A DNA stretch of 64,000 nucleotides from Amoebophrya sp. A120 (lineage: Eukaryota > Sar > Dinophyceae > Syndiniales > Amoebophryaceae), in contig CAJINV010000011.1 in NCBI GenBank assembly GCA_905178155.1, positions 369,914 through 433,913 on the forward strand, given 5' to 3'. The notes under the pieces are model-generated. The model searched no databases, had not been told where the DNA came from, and was given only the letters and a program-made list of their open reading frames with translations. This document shows, one piece after another, positions 12,001 through 20,400 of the stretch. Position 1 is the stretch's first letter, and each line of letters starts with the position of its first letter. Made by a program: the position numbers and the translations under genes.

Positions 12001-15000
12001 AGTACATCCATGGCGAGTGGGGGTTGTCTCCCCGCGCATTGAAGTGTTCCTCTTCGCCCGTTCGCCATGGTCCCTCTGGCTCCTTGGCGGAGCGGTAGTT
12101 GACCGCGTTCGTGGTTTTGTTGGCGGAAACTTCTTCACGCTCGGTTTTCACCGCGGCTAAAATTTCCTCTTTCTGCTGCCGCATGGCTCGTGTCAACTGC
12201 TGGACGAAGTTCGGGACATTGACGTTTCCGTTGGCATCCCCCTGGAGGGCTTGGATGAGTGCGCCCATCCCGGCTTCATTTTCGCTCGCAGAAGATATCG
12301 TTGCCTGTTTCACCTTTGTCATGTCAGATTGTTCCGGCGGCGGCGGCGGCACGCCCGCCGATCCCCCAGCAAAGGCGATTCCACTGCCCGCTGCTGCGGC
12401 GCTGGGGGCGATAACAATCGTGCTCTTGGTTGTGGTGCTGCTCTGCACCCCTGCGGTGGTCGTCGTGCCCACGAACAGCTGCTGTCCGTTTGGCACGATG
12501 GCAAACGGGGAGGCCGTGTTCTCATTGTTCTGTTCGTCCGGCTGCGTAAAGCTGCCTCCGAGGCCCTGCTTTTCCGCCTCGGCGCCTGCGCTCACCTCCT
12601 GTTGTTCTTCTTCTTTTTCCCGTTCCAGCTGTTGTTCCTCCTCCAGCTTGCGTTGTTCCTCTCGGAGCTGTTCCACTTTGAGGCGTATTTCCTCTTTTTT
12701 GCGTTCGCGCTCAGCCTGCTGTTCCTGGCGCTGCAGTTTTTCTTCCTCCTCCAGTTTTTTCTTGCTTCTCCAGCGCGTCCTCCATTTCCTTTTTCACCAT
12801 GGCCTCGTGTTCCTCCTGCGTCGGCAGCGTATCCAGCGCGGTGTCTCGCGGCAGGAGCAGTTTGGAGAGACCATGCTCATCCGGGTACATGTCATTGAGG
12901 CCTTTTTCCTCAGGGTCGGCTAGCGACTTGATCTTGACCATGCCCTGATAGACCCGCTCTTTCAGCACGCGCTGCTCCATGTTGAAACGTTCCCGCTCCT
13001 TTTCTTTTTCAACGCGGTCTTGTTCCTCTTTTTCCTTTCTGATGCGTTCTTCCTCCTTCCGCTGCGCTTCCACGGCGTCCGCATCAGCCATTTGCTCAAG
13101 CATCTGCCGCTTCGCCTCCAGCTCCGACATCTGCTCTTCCGCCTTCTTTTTCCCTTCCTCGAGCAGCGACTCCATGGACTGGAGGTTCGACTCCTTGGGG
13201 TTAAGGTTTTTCTCGCGCTCCTGGAGTTCTTTTTCCTTCAACTGCTGCAGTTCCTTCGCGCGCTTCGCTCGCAGTTTTTCCTTCTCCAACCGCGCGAAGT
13301 ACTCCTCCATGCAGTCGTCTTCCTCGGAGTCGTTTTTGTCGTCTCCGAGGTCGCCGTCGTTTTTGTAGGTGAAGCACGCGCGGATGCGGACATCCCCTTC
13401 GTGGTTCGCCGTGAAGCAGATCGGCCCGTGGAAGCTGGTGTCGGGAACCTGCTGTGCCTGGTCGACAGCAGTGTCGATCCAGGTCTTCAACAGCTTGTCC
13501 TTTTTCATGCTTTTTACATCCGCCTCTTTCTTGACGTCGGCCTCCACCAGCAGTTTTTTCAGCTGCTTGACGTTGAGGTCACGCAGCAGCACCCAGGTGT
13601 CATCCGTGTTCTCGTCCAGCAGCGTGGTTTTGGCGAGACACAGCAGGATGCAGAACTTGTGGTGCAGTTTTCCGTTTACCACCCGTCCCGTGATGGTTCC
13701 CGTCACCGCCGGGTCGTTCACCGCCGAGCTCTTGTAGTAGTGGACGTCGTTTTCGCGCGGGAAGGCGAAGTTCGTTTTTCCCTCTCCGAGCTCGTTCACC
13801 CGCTGCTCCTGCAGCAGTTCCAGTGCGGCTGTCGTCATGTCGCCGTTTCCGAAGAGGATGGCTGCACGGTTCACCTGCTGTTTCTTCTCCGCGGTGGCCG
13901 CGTTGTACGCCGCGTACCACTTCTCCAGCACTTTCTTCACTCCGCGCGCAGCAGACAGGTCCGCCAGGCAGAACTGGAACAGTTCCTCCGCGGTCTGCGG
14001 CGCCGCGTTGCCGACCGGTCCTTCCGGGAATTTCAACATGGTTACAGCGTGGTGGTGTGTGTGCGGTGTTGAGGAAAGGTTTTAGAATTTAGGGTTAGCT
14101 TTGCTTGTTCGATGTTGTCTGCTCTTGGACTTTACAAAAACTCTTTGGCTTCTAGTTCTAGAACTAAGTGAGTTTTTATTCGCGTTTTAAAGTGGGTGTT
14201 AATACTCGCTAGAGTAAAAGTTTTTTGGTATCGACTTAACAGTCAGTACCTTCGGCCTGCGTTCGGTTGCGATTCAAACAGCTGCTTGTGGTTGGATCTG
14301 TGATCTACGTTTTCGCTCTTAGCATGCTCTATCTTCTATTCGTATACGTACTCGGTTTCTTCTGTCATGCTCCCTGTCATGCTTGCCCCTGTAATGCTCG
14401 GCATTGCCTCAACTGCCTCTATAGTTGTCTTACGTTCGCTATCGAGTTTCGATCTCGCACGCGCTCTTTCGATTTGATCTGATTTTTGATCGTGCACTTG
14501 CGTGCATGCCAACAAGGCATTTCCCACTAAGCTTGCCCAGACGCCCGGTGCCCGTGCTCAGCACACCGGCGCGTCTCGTCGGCCATTCGGAGTTCCGTGT
14601 TTTCCCTGGAGTTCACCATCAGAAGCGGCTCACCCAGAGGGCGCAAGTATGGCGTTATGCCGCCATCTAACCCTGGGGCCGAATCTGGCTGTCCCCCGGT
14701 GCCACCCGGGTTCCTGTGTTGCCGTTTACGACATGCGTTTGTATTTCCTGTGTCGGCCCGCTGTCGCGCCGCGGGTGGCCCCCGGCTCACTTTCGTGAGA
14801 CCGGGTTTGCCATTAAGCGAGCAACGCTTGCCGGCAGCCAGACACACACATCCGCGGGGGACGGCTCGTCCCCCCGATGCCCTCGGTGCCTTCCCCGTGC
14901 TGTTAGCGTACAAGCACGAGGAGGCAGGAACAAACTTCACGATGTTGCCGCGCCGCAACGTTCGCGAGGTTCCCCGAGCGGAAACACCAACTAACCAACA

Positions 15001-17017
15001 GCAGTGTGTTCATGTGGACATACGCGTTTGCGTTCGTTGTGCGTGCAAATATCGATCGATCGAATCTCACTGATTGCTATAAACCCGATTGCTACTGGGA
15101 TGGAATGCACTTACTCGAATTGCATTACAGACTATACCTGGCGGACATTGGCTCGTGGCGCAGGCTTCTGTTGTCATCTTCATGGTCGTGCCCTCTTCAG
15201 GATGATTTTCAAGCTGAGGACAAGAAGCTGCTCCTGCACGACGTCGCCTGTTGACGACCCGCCTCGACGCGGCTCCTCCACCATCGCCACATGCATGTTC
15301 TGGGTTCAAAACGCGGTAAGAGGGACGAGCCTGGTATATTTTTCATACGTAGTGGACAGTTCAACATCTATCATGTACTTCGGATCGCGGGTTGTCGTTC
15401 TCGCAAATAGAAGCAGGTTTCTATTGATACTTACATTTCATGTTCTAGGTGGATGGTACAATTCTACAAGATAGATTTTCGTATAAAAATATTCGTATAT
15501 ACCTTCCGCTTCTCTACTTCCCCGATCGCCTTTTTCCAGAGCGCGTCGACCCCCTTACTGCCGGAAATCGTGTGCCACCGCACGCGCTTGCGCAAAAACA
15601 GCTTCTGCCTGTACTTTTCCTCCGGATCTTCTAATGGGTTTATCATGGATCCTGTACTTTCTCGACCTGCCTCGAGTTGGTCCACAACCATCTCAGTGTC
15701 CTCGCGTGGGTCCTCGTCCTCGTCGTCCCGCGGCACGACCTCCCGCTCGAAACTCAAGTACAGCTTTTCCGCCCCGGTCTCTGCACAGATCCCCCGACGC
15801 AGTTCCAGATTCTGGAAATAATCCAGAGCTTTATCCCCGACTTTATTCTGAAGATCTTCCCTGGTGTCGTTTTCGACATTTTCTGTCGCGATCATCAGTT
15901 TCTTTGTGCATTGGTCGAGCTGCAGCCGGCCGGTGAAGCTGTAGAGTAAACTTGTTTTTCCTCCGGCACAACGGTTGGAATAAAATTCCAAAAGTTTCCA
16001 CGGTTTCTGTTTTTCCCCGGAAAAAACCAGATTGTCCGGGCGGAGCGAAAACTCCCCGCAGTTTGGGAGGTGCAGATGGTACTTTTTCCGCCCATACGGC
16101 AGTCGGCACTGTCGCTCGCAGACCGTGCGCTCCAAGGGCGTGCCGTGCGAGGTACCAGTTTTGATGTCCGATAAAAAGTTATGTTCGAGGTGCTTCTTAA
16201 ACTCAGGATGGTCCCGAGCGTATTTTTGCGGGTCGAAAGAAGCGGGAGATGACGAGGAATATGGATCGCAAAAATGTCTGGGTCTGGAAGATTGCAACTT
16301 GTCATGCTAAATCCGAATTTTGGAGAAATCTGTGTTGCATGAGTGCCAAAAGCTGTCCCCTTTTGACCAATTTGAGAGGGAGTTTCTCATGCAGGAAAGG
16401 CATGATAGAGACCTCAAAGATTCTGTCATGCTGGGTCTCGCATTCCAGACCTAATGGGACATGGAAAACCTGCATCACAAATCTTGCATTCTTCCAGACC
16501 CAGACATTTTTGCAATGCATAAGGAAGAGCCTGGTTCAATGTTATCGTCCACAGTAACAAATCTCGCCAAGTTCTCCGCGAGCGTGTGTAGTTTAGAAGG
16601 TGTTGCACTACTTCCAGTTGTTCTCGTTTTATTTATTCCAGCCGAGGTTCCACTAGCTGCCATACTGTTGATGTTCATCTTCTCTTCGATAATGTGCAAA
16701 GCGGAAATCTCGCCCCGCATAGCGGTACACACGACGCCGCTGGAAAGGTGGTTCGTTGCTAACGGCTGTCGTTGTGCCATGGAAGACTTTAATACGTCAA
16801 GACCGTCGCAATTGCTGGTTTTCGTCGTGTTCTTCGCAGCAGTTGGTACCGACGCGGCCTTCAGGCACGGTAGGGAAATCTCCTGCCCATTTGGCAAGAT
16901 GGCTGCGCGTCTGTTGGAATCGACGCGGACTGCGATACCCGTCATCGCGCGAAGAAGCTTGCCGTACTGGGCAACGACCTGTATAATTTCATTGCGTCGG
17001 GTTGTTCCTTGTAACAT
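1..17017 (-). CDS. Gene I: large unidentified protein, 5' complete, interrupted by a DIRS-like retroelement; runs off the left edge
   Basis: Exons read on the minus strand are 17017-16522 (ATG at 17017), 16259-15503, 15330-15167 and 3856-1. The first intron is a family I introner. The second (15502-15331) is GT-AG, phase 0, with an AT-rich start and end that are loosely inverted repeats. Exon 3 and the last segment are one exon split by the retroelement at 3857-15166. Removing the element and one CT dinucleotide joins ...KMTTE to EGKTLHLQDDD in frame. The last segment is open for about 1,285 codons to the window edge. The protein is rich in Lys, Glu, Ser and Ala with acidic tracts (DDDED) and an Ala/Lys/Pro-rich part near 1150-1650. 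I recognise no domain, membrane segment or signal peptide. The same frame continues on both sides of an 11-kb insertion, so the insertion is recent or is somehow tolerated. The present allele would give a truncated product unless the insertion is spliced out. Confidence 0.75.
3857..4306 (-). repeat. Split direct repeat, 450-bp unit, outer copy
   Basis: Matches 7059-7508 at a constant offset of 3202 with only a few substitutions (for example gtgcattt versus gtacattt). It forms the 3' end of the element in its coding orientation and abuts gene I coding sequence at 3856. Confidence 0.9.
4421..6907 (-). CDS. Reverse transcriptase / RNase H of the DIRS-like element
   Basis: 829 codons from the ATG at 6907; an alternative ATG at 6796 gives MPRAKRAKHGG. 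The frame is open a little further, to a GTG at 6964. Reverse transcriptase motifs are visible: EDYKGAYHQV in the middle of the protein and the catalytic YIDD box (AVIYIDDGYYMAL) near 5470-5490. The C-terminal part is RNase H-like, with LDASSNGSKAGG near 4930, the acidic EHYEAMM segment, and a terminal NCADPFSR near 4570-4590 that resembles the N-AD-SR ending of DIRS-group RNase H domains. It copies element RNA to DNA. It stands alone after the inner repeat pair, separated from gag and recombinase, which is unusual. The frame is intact, so it may still be active. Confidence 0.85.
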   Translation of the reverse strand: MNTLLLVSWCFRSGNLANVAARQHREVCPTTTPTATQMPRAKRAKHGGFGYSSAELQLPPPEAPVAAQMQYASANWTEAEELKVQAHEAICYVQACIAEDRAVKTIREELYRNAKLCKQHPGRWKAHLRRGIEILKEIELETKSEALQLVREHAPKHLQRVLVSESGQVRNVPAMRRLTAMIGHPDKKLPEQILKGFPTIGNQTESNVWGLDETKQPLEQEQIDAIFEAGVTLRKLKPKGFSDKLLDAVLEEQMQMVKRGHNMEISEHQLHCVPAYIFPKEEIRKIRPIVDERRKNMHSVLLEKLQLYGTRVIQELTQAMMAPVGQEKACCRMPATTSKKEVYEQMQQHLEQFRNRKQTHSDSFFGEKTGRDYVSRVKKEARYAHNSIKKTPHNTAKQPLVELGSEDYKGAYHQVGCEIPEHNPVAAWSSHTMSYQYFLALVLNMGNLHSVPSWCRVAELCMSILIHFYAVAVIYIDDGYYMALDREGLMLSRELYRQMARTLGLVISDKPGASQNSCEHNPIKALGINYFWRREMNKITVEPTADSMNRALTQTKHCVEKCEAGQGLTMKDLQRVLGIANFIVCNSAYRAGSEIFRGVYDWTGSDERFDAWVLDKARRRKLAVLLRGVQVVLKNQKPLVLKPQVHDGKTNWLNLDASSNGSKAGGPCGGALLITGTGQIRAITYDFPDVSEHYKHPLTIEHYEAMMIRVAQLTWRHELSHSVTFTRVDNTGELCAAVKCSANSLLTTNICTRAAMWCHEYSCRSWCEYVKSELNCADPFSRCDKLQQAIDMWQPTMDKPPLINWQREFAGPVTNMPMKQLLQIREAD
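6824..7060 (-). repeat. Split direct repeat, 237-bp unit, inner copy
   Basis: Matches 14930-15166 at a constant offset of 8106 with only a few differences. The first ATG of the reverse transcriptase frame (6907) lies inside it, so this repeat may also supply the promoter or leader of that frame. Confidence 0.9.
7059..7508 (-). repeat. Split direct repeat, 450-bp unit, inner copy
   Basis: Second copy of 3857-4306. It shares the two bases 7059-7060 (CT) with the inner copy of the 237-bp unit. The joined pair therefore equals the circle junction expected for a DIRS-type intermediate. Confidence 0.9.
7535..9496 (-). CDS. Tyrosine recombinase of the DIRS-like element
   Basis: 654 codons from the ATG at 9496; a GTG twelve bases upstream is also in frame. 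Counting from that GTG, TGLRFSSIYEI carries the first catalytic Arg (near residue 220). QQSPRRAAALYARW (near 351-364) corresponds to the His-x-x-Arg box, though the His is replaced. DRGWTKLATYNRY (near 381-393) carries the conserved Gly-Trp and the candidate nucleophilic Tyr. This enzyme would insert the circular copy at a short core with no long target duplication, matching the CT shared at the element ends. The C-terminal third is Lys/Pro-rich with a CPACDC cysteine cluster. It lies between the gag frames and the inner repeat pair. Loss of the usual His is the main oddity. Confidence 0.8.
   Translation of the reverse strand: MLGHVVHAFALLLVVLAGQRAGPTATRSVAVVTAGFLTTYAVGHQAATTMAGMYSGLLQAQAAMELQQEEDYQLGLLANAAGTLQKREQYYRQFLAWCAKRFPPVYPGAIEVERLRLYGLTLARSGQKDPSGILGQVILRCIRPPKGPDGSTRHVLAPAWGYEMLELVAARRDVQRAATCDEAHKAKPAILRPAVTQLLYPNQFTQMCFALQTGLRFSSIYEIHEEDVKRRVHNGQEVLCVTVGKDKVRKFQGRDIMIGCNCFMQTGERMVLRDAVPLQKPPHLGGGLAVRPPGEKQQINRTWCLLHNPEHARLGLPIAKQMRGNGSETITRASESRALLRRLGWTQQSPRRAAALYARWAMTSDAARFDLTSWMMDRGWTKLATYNRYCADYEKWKDSIPDAVCPVLSSIRPYALQGDERPPKGHLYSRNVAPLLKNSIDDCLTENDSELEEQCPGITKRLREMKKQVAQKTDLTAEDMEMLSPPNKKNKLLAPKPGPDPRTALEKKLLDVKPRVKVPGAFPPAYRNLVQKEDDNAAGQEKKPAVKQPPKQPVVQKKQKAGALIPNKGKPAAVLRKAQKDEMYCHQGIFYIHSTQICPACDCEVDGIKHKGVNNKKRLRIPPCKRTLGDKVVRKRVAKEADLQLEADDQDMQ
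9497..10150. other. Non-coding spacer between gag-like and recombinase frames
   Basis: About 650 bp with short open frames only, containing a nearly pure run of T on the plus strand around 9815-9832 (poly-A on the coding strand). It could carry a separate start or processing signal for the recombinase transcript, but no specific motif is visible. Confidence 0.4.
10151..12676 (-). CDS. Gag-like protein, second frame, of the DIRS-like element
   Basis: The open frame has no in-frame ATG near its 5' end; 12676 is a GTG, and the frame stays open upstream to about 12770. It begins as a Glu/Lys/Gln coiled coil that continues directly, one frame over, from the coiled coil ending the 12711-14039 frame. 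The middle is alpha-helical looking with no known motif. The C-terminus carries a Cys/His cluster, CFCRDSARNACNRGEGKC followed by RFHH, like a CCCH nucleic-acid-binding finger, and a basic tail. Most simply, both frames are one gag gene of about 1,290 residues joined by a +1 shift in the run of six A at about 12760-12767, either programmed or a single-base error. Confidence 0.65.
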   Translation of the reverse strand: MEQLREEQRKLEEEQQLEREKEEEQQEVSAGAEAEKQGLGGSFTQPDEQNNENTASPFAIVPNGQQLFVGTTTTAGVQSSTTTKSTIVIAPSAAAAGSGIAFAGGSAGVPPPPPEQSDMTKVKQATISSASENEAGMGALIQALQGDANGNVNVPNFVQQLTRAMRQQKEEILAAVKTEREEVSANKTTNAVNYRSAKEPEGPWRTGEEEHFNARGDNPHSPWMYFELYGWVNLQGEMPDEDGVSPAQRIREGAATEWKKKPWVNTPGAWAEPVWGSRASDLKSKMYSQSISNALQGCKDDTDRAARLRKISKYIHVQPNCFMHKFLQTCTEQQSEVARIAMALAGDNGVWSDIQLASTPLPKPQNTLINPNGNVVSCFSIAGWKSGKGLTTHETTGCLQVMLEVQKRTLERVSPDFDRDLLTAINVASLLQLKRQVDQSPLDTHMEVCITETFVRDPARFPVTAEIAKLAIAVLDGTGPAEAAEMLEPVKHRLNAITMPHMVFHVVPVAVHLCKVNPEILISQWYSPAVQTMKQKPDTTKVATQLIHGLHMIVEMIEQRKQAFGRKSNKRYNNNDTSAGGHTLLPLYPHAGGGRNQNNTHTQVGGTNYPDNLNYLQQQQQQMGLHPLGQQQDEEVNHESKRGKTDKRPKPNKGQITLNPQPQKGYQDQKEALAGKEPITKAAVEALCAGPTSEQDPVYSRKLATKCKELGQWDTKLNKYVFWTVTGQGYVQPCPVQSAWLSNQGSPSCFCRDSARNACNRGEGKCRFHHVVNIRDLGSPPFEDLICTEVTWKDVLLSHCRQTDGMGDKAGKKNKEKKVQFRDPTPSAGRRNSTGSRSGNN
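12711..14039 (-). CDS. Gag-like protein, first frame, of the DIRS-like element
   Basis: 443 codons including stop from an ATG at 14039. The N-terminal half is globular and unrecognised (MLKFPEGPVGNAAP...). From about residue 220 on it is an almost continuous charged coiled coil (EKLRAKRAKELQQLKEKE...). The frame ends at 12711 just after an A-rich stretch, where the overlapping +1 frame (10151-12676) continues the same kind of coil. It is the first coding frame after the 5' repeat, the usual position of gag. The assignment to gag is by position and composition, not by a recognised domain. Confidence 0.6.
   Translation of the reverse strand: MLKFPEGPVGNAAPQTAEELFQFCLADLSAARGVKKVLEKWYAAYNAATAEKKQQVNRAAILFGNGDMTTAALELLQEQRVNELGEGKTNFAFPRENDVHYYKSSAVNDPAVTGTITGRVVNGKLHHKFCILLCLAKTTLLDENTDDTWVLLRDLNVKQLKKLLVEADVKKEADVKSMKKDKLLKTWIDTAVDQAQQVPDTSFHGPICFTANHEGDVRIRACFTYKNDGDLGDDKNDSEEDDCMEEYFARLEKEKLRAKRAKELQQLKEKELQEREKNLNPKESNLQSMESLLEEGKKKAEEQMSELEAKRQMLEQMADADAVEAQRKEEERIRKEKEEQDRVEKEKERERFNMEQRVLKERVYQGMVKIKSLADPEEKGLNDMYPDEHGLSKLLLPRDTALDTLPTQEEHEAMVKKEMEDALEKQEKTGGGRKTAAPGTAG
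14040..14929. other. Leader region of the DIRS-like element, no gene seen
   Basis: About 890 bp between the 5' split repeat and the gag ATG. Open frames here are short and of random composition. It presumably holds the untranslated leader; I see no tRNA-like or other RNA gene. Confidence 0.5.
14930..15166 (-). repeat. Split direct repeat, 237-bp unit, outer copy
   Basis: Matches 6824-7060. It is the 5' end of the element in coding orientation and abuts gene I exon 3 at 15167. Confidence 0.9.
16260..16521. mobile_element. Introner, family I (gene I intron 1)
   Basis: 262 bp with TIRs like TATGCATTGCAAAAATGTCT. It begins TAT, ends ATA and is flanked by AGGAA on both sides (16255-16259, 16522-16526). 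Removing it with one AGGAA joins EPGSS to SSPASF in frame. On the coding strand no AG occurs near the acceptor side, so a standard GT-AG excision that keeps the frame is not possible. Confidence 0.9.
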
Positions 17018-17414
17018 TACGTGCTAACATGTCTGTTTCATTTTTTACGACAAAATCATTCAAGTTTGACTGTGAATAATCGTAGAAAGACGCATTTCCT
17101 TCACCATCTCTATGCCAAACACTACGGCACACTACGACTTCAAGCGTATTTATTTTGCTTCAAAATTACCACTTTGCGTGCACTTGTATCAGTCGCCAAT
17201 TTGGCTTTCAAAAACCGACTGTAAAATCCATCATACCCTCGTGTTTCATGAATATACAAATTCATAAAATCCACCATACCGTGGTGATTCAAGTCTTACG
17301 TATAATTTTTCACACATACTATAAAGATTTTTTTATCAACAACATTGCAAATCAAATCAAACGTCAAAGACGAATACAGTGTCGAATGCCTGTACAAAAA
17401 AACTACGTCTTAGC
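17018..17414. other. Intergenic spacer, gene II 3' end to gene I start
   Basis: About 400 bp of AT-richer DNA between the gene II stop (17415) and the gene I ATG (17017). It must hold the 3' UTR of gene II and the promoter of gene I. I see no TATA-like or terminator motif that I can assign. Confidence 0.5.
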
Positions 17415-20400
17415 TTATACCTCCTCTCCGTCGCGGTGATGCAGCCCCGCCCAGGCGGGCAACGCAGGGAGCACACTGTTCATTGCAAGTACGTTCTTCA
17501 AGATCAGCTTTTTTTCCGCCCAACTTTCCTCCCAAAGCAACATCGGCAGCGGGTGGACAACAGAAGCCGGCACTAGTCCACCACGACCTTGTTTATTGCC
17601 CGTTGTAACTTTTCCCCCACGAGAACCACCAGCGAAATCCTGCAGTTTCACATTCCCGAGAGCTCGCACTTCCGCTTTTTCGTACAGCGATCCCGACACC
17701 CGGATTTTCTCCACGGAAACCCGCGTCCGGGTTGCGATCACAGTACAAACTTCCTCCACGGTGGGAAGGTCCCGCGCTGGGGGGAGCGGGGAAAGCGGTA
17801 GGGGGCAAAAATACAACTGCGGGTCGGAGTCCATCTTCTTCCCGGGACTACCATTTGGTCCTCGTGCAGCTGTGGGTCGCGGATTTTGAAAAACCTGAGC
17901 TGGTTTATTCATGGTCTCCTTGATGGTGGTCTCCTCGTGGTTTTTTACCTCCACAAACTCGACAGAAACTTTCGGTGGCTGGAACAACGCTTGCAGGACC
18001 GCCTGCTGGAAGTGCGTCTGGGCCGGCACGTGCAGAAAGATCTTCGCAGTTGGATCGTAGTACAACACGTGACTGTCAGGAGCTCCAGTGTAGTACGCCG
18101 AAGTCTTGAAGATGCCGTGTCTCTGCTTCCACAGCTCAACATCCGAGCTGCCAGAATTTTCCTCCCACATGGTTTCCAGCATCACCAGCTCGTCTGTGTT
18201 CACGTTCTGGGTGCGGATGACGTCCCGCAGTAAATTTTGGTACGTCTTCTTCACTGTCAAATGCGAAAATGTCTGGGTCTGGAAGAGTGCAAGTTTGTCA
18301 TGCTTGTTTCGCGTGACTCTTTAACTGTCATGCACATTACCCAAGAGCCCCACTTTTCTGTCATGCAGAAACGCAGTTTGTCATGCAGAATAGGCAACAC
18401 CTAGAAGCTCAGAAACTTGTCATGCTGAGCCAGCACTTGTGGCCTCCTCATGATACGCCACTCAGCATCACAAGTTTCCAGACCCAGACATTTTTGCATT
18501 TGATAATCACCTCCGTTTCGTCCAGGAGCACAAGCTTTTCGGGTCGCACCGTGCTGATTAGGTTATGGAATACAAAAATGTCTGGGTCTGGAACAAAGCA
18601 GCTTGTCATGCTAAATCTGAATCATGTAAAAATCTGTGTTGCACGATTACCAAAAGCTGCTCACTTTTGACCTAATCGAGCGGCAGTTTCTCATGCAGGA
18701 TAGGCACGATAGAACTCTCACAGAATCTGTCATGCTATGTCCTACATACCAGACTTCATGAGTCATGGAAAACCTGCATGACAAGTCTGGCATTCTTCCA
18801 CACCCAGACATTTTTACATTTGATACTGGTTCGCAGCGGACGAAAGGCTGTACAGGTCTTCGTATAGCGGTTCCATGTCAGACTGGCGGCCACAAGAACC
18901 TCCTAGCAACGACGATGGCTTCACTTCGAAGCAGCCGGGAAGAAGTGGATCAGAAGCAGTACGAGCGCCAACAGAAGTAGTGCCGGACGATGAAGTGGAG
19001 TCCGATGCAGGTTTGTTGGTCATATTTGCGTTCCACGGGTTGTCGTCGATGCCGCTGAGCCAGTACTGGTTGATCTGTCGGCAGGAAGCTACAAAACGCG
19101 CAACACTGCTAAAACCGGGAGACGAAGTCGTACCGGGAAGGCTGAAAAGTCCAGCGACCGGGTTGTTCTGGATCACGCTGCTGATAGGCTGATCGTTCAC
19201 CGCCAGAATTAGATCACCTTTAATTTCATCGAAAAACTACAGTGATGTCTTTTACTCAGGAATTGGCTTCTAATATCGAACGAATCTAAAAATTCGAAGT
19301 AGGACACCAGTAAAATGTAAAATTCAGTAAATCAATCATCCACTACATGCAACAAACGAATATATCGAAAAGAACTACTATAGAGGCGACACAGAAGATC
19401 TTGTCGCATCGATCTGACAGCTCTAGCTACACATCGGTTCTTGTAAGAAGTACCTCGCTTCAAACAAGCTGCCAAGGGATACGTTTCCAGGTCCAAGTTG
19501 TCTGACGTTACAGTCGTGTCGTACGGCCAGTTCACAGCCACCACGAGCAAAGCGATCTGGTGGCTCCGTGCTAACGGGGTCGGGACTGCATTCTGCATGT
19601 TCTTAATACCGGAGAAAAATTTACTGCTCTCCTTGACACGCTGACCTTCTGCGTCAGGACCACCTGCGGTAGAAGTAGAGACCTTGACGGCCTGCACCTG
19701 CAAGGCGTTCCAAATACAGTTGGCGTTGATGTCAATGTCGGGGTTCTGTGCGAGCAGGCGTTTTTTCAACACGTTTGCCTCTTCCACCCGCACTTCCCCG
19801 TCGCGCTTCTATGCAAGAAAAAAGCTGTGTCAGTGTAACTCTGTGATGCAGAAAATGCAAAACAATTACACTTGTCATGCTCGACATGCATGATCGGCTC
19901 CCTTCCTAGGTGTTTTCCCTTCCTATCTGCGCATAACAAGTTTTTCCCGTCATGACAGACAAACTTGTGATGCAGTTTTCCCAAAAGACTTACACTAACA
20001 CAGTTTTTTTCTTGGATACCTTCACCGTGAAGGATAATGTCGCCCGGTCTTCTCGGTGGTATCGCTCACTGGTTTTCTTTGCGAACTCCATGGCCTGCAT
20101 GTGGAAGTTTTTGCAATCCGTGCCAGCATCGATGGTCTCGCGCAGCTCGTCGCACGAGAGTATGATGCGGTACTGCTTCTTCTTCATCTTCATCTCGGGG
20201 GCGGTGTTTTGCTTCTCCAAATGTTGATCTGGGGCAAGGAAGATAGAAGGTAGGTAATATTTCGACAGCGATATGATCAGTGAGTGCACAAAATACTTGT
20301 CCCCTTGTTGACTTCGCGCTTCTTCACCGGGCATCAACAAAACTGTCACAGTGTCGTGACATTCAGCAAGAGACTCTACGATATTGATTTCATCTCAAGA

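Larger units (their letters stand above)
3857..15166 (-). mobile_element. DIRS-like tyrosine-recombinase retrotransposon with split direct repeats (11.3 kb)
   Basis: Read on the minus strand the order is: 237-bp repeat (15166-14930), gag-like ORFs (14039-10151), tyrosine recombinase (9496-7535), a 450-bp repeat directly followed by a second copy of the 237-bp repeat (7508-7059 and 7060-6824), reverse transcriptase/RNase H (6907-4421), and a second copy of the 450-bp repeat (4306-3857). This is the A1-B1A2-B2 split direct repeat plan of PAT/Ngaro-type elements, whose integration is by tyrosine recombinase and not by an integrase with long terminal repeats. The two repeats meet over a shared CT, the same dinucleotide present at both outer ends, as expected for recombination of a circle at a 2-bp core. 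Placing the RT frame between A2 and B2 differs from the usual order as I know it. The copies of each repeat differ at only a few positions, so the insertion looks young. Confidence 0.85.

Noticed and set aside
13020-14072. Long plus-strand open frames such as 13020-14072, 10466-11218, 44388-45134, 48953-49816 and 58879-59778
   Set aside because: They lie opposite the minus-strand exons or gag frames and have the Leu/Arg/Ser-rich composition of antisense shadows of Lys/Glu-rich coding sequence.
14500-14930. rRNA or tRNA gene in the leader of the retroelement
   Set aside because: No tRNA cloverleaf or recognisable rRNA motif is visible; the stretch is element leader.
18826-19236. Firm PDZ domain call in gene II
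   Set aside because: Only one short motif (KGDLILAVNDQPI) resembles PDZ; the rest of the fold is not evident by eye.
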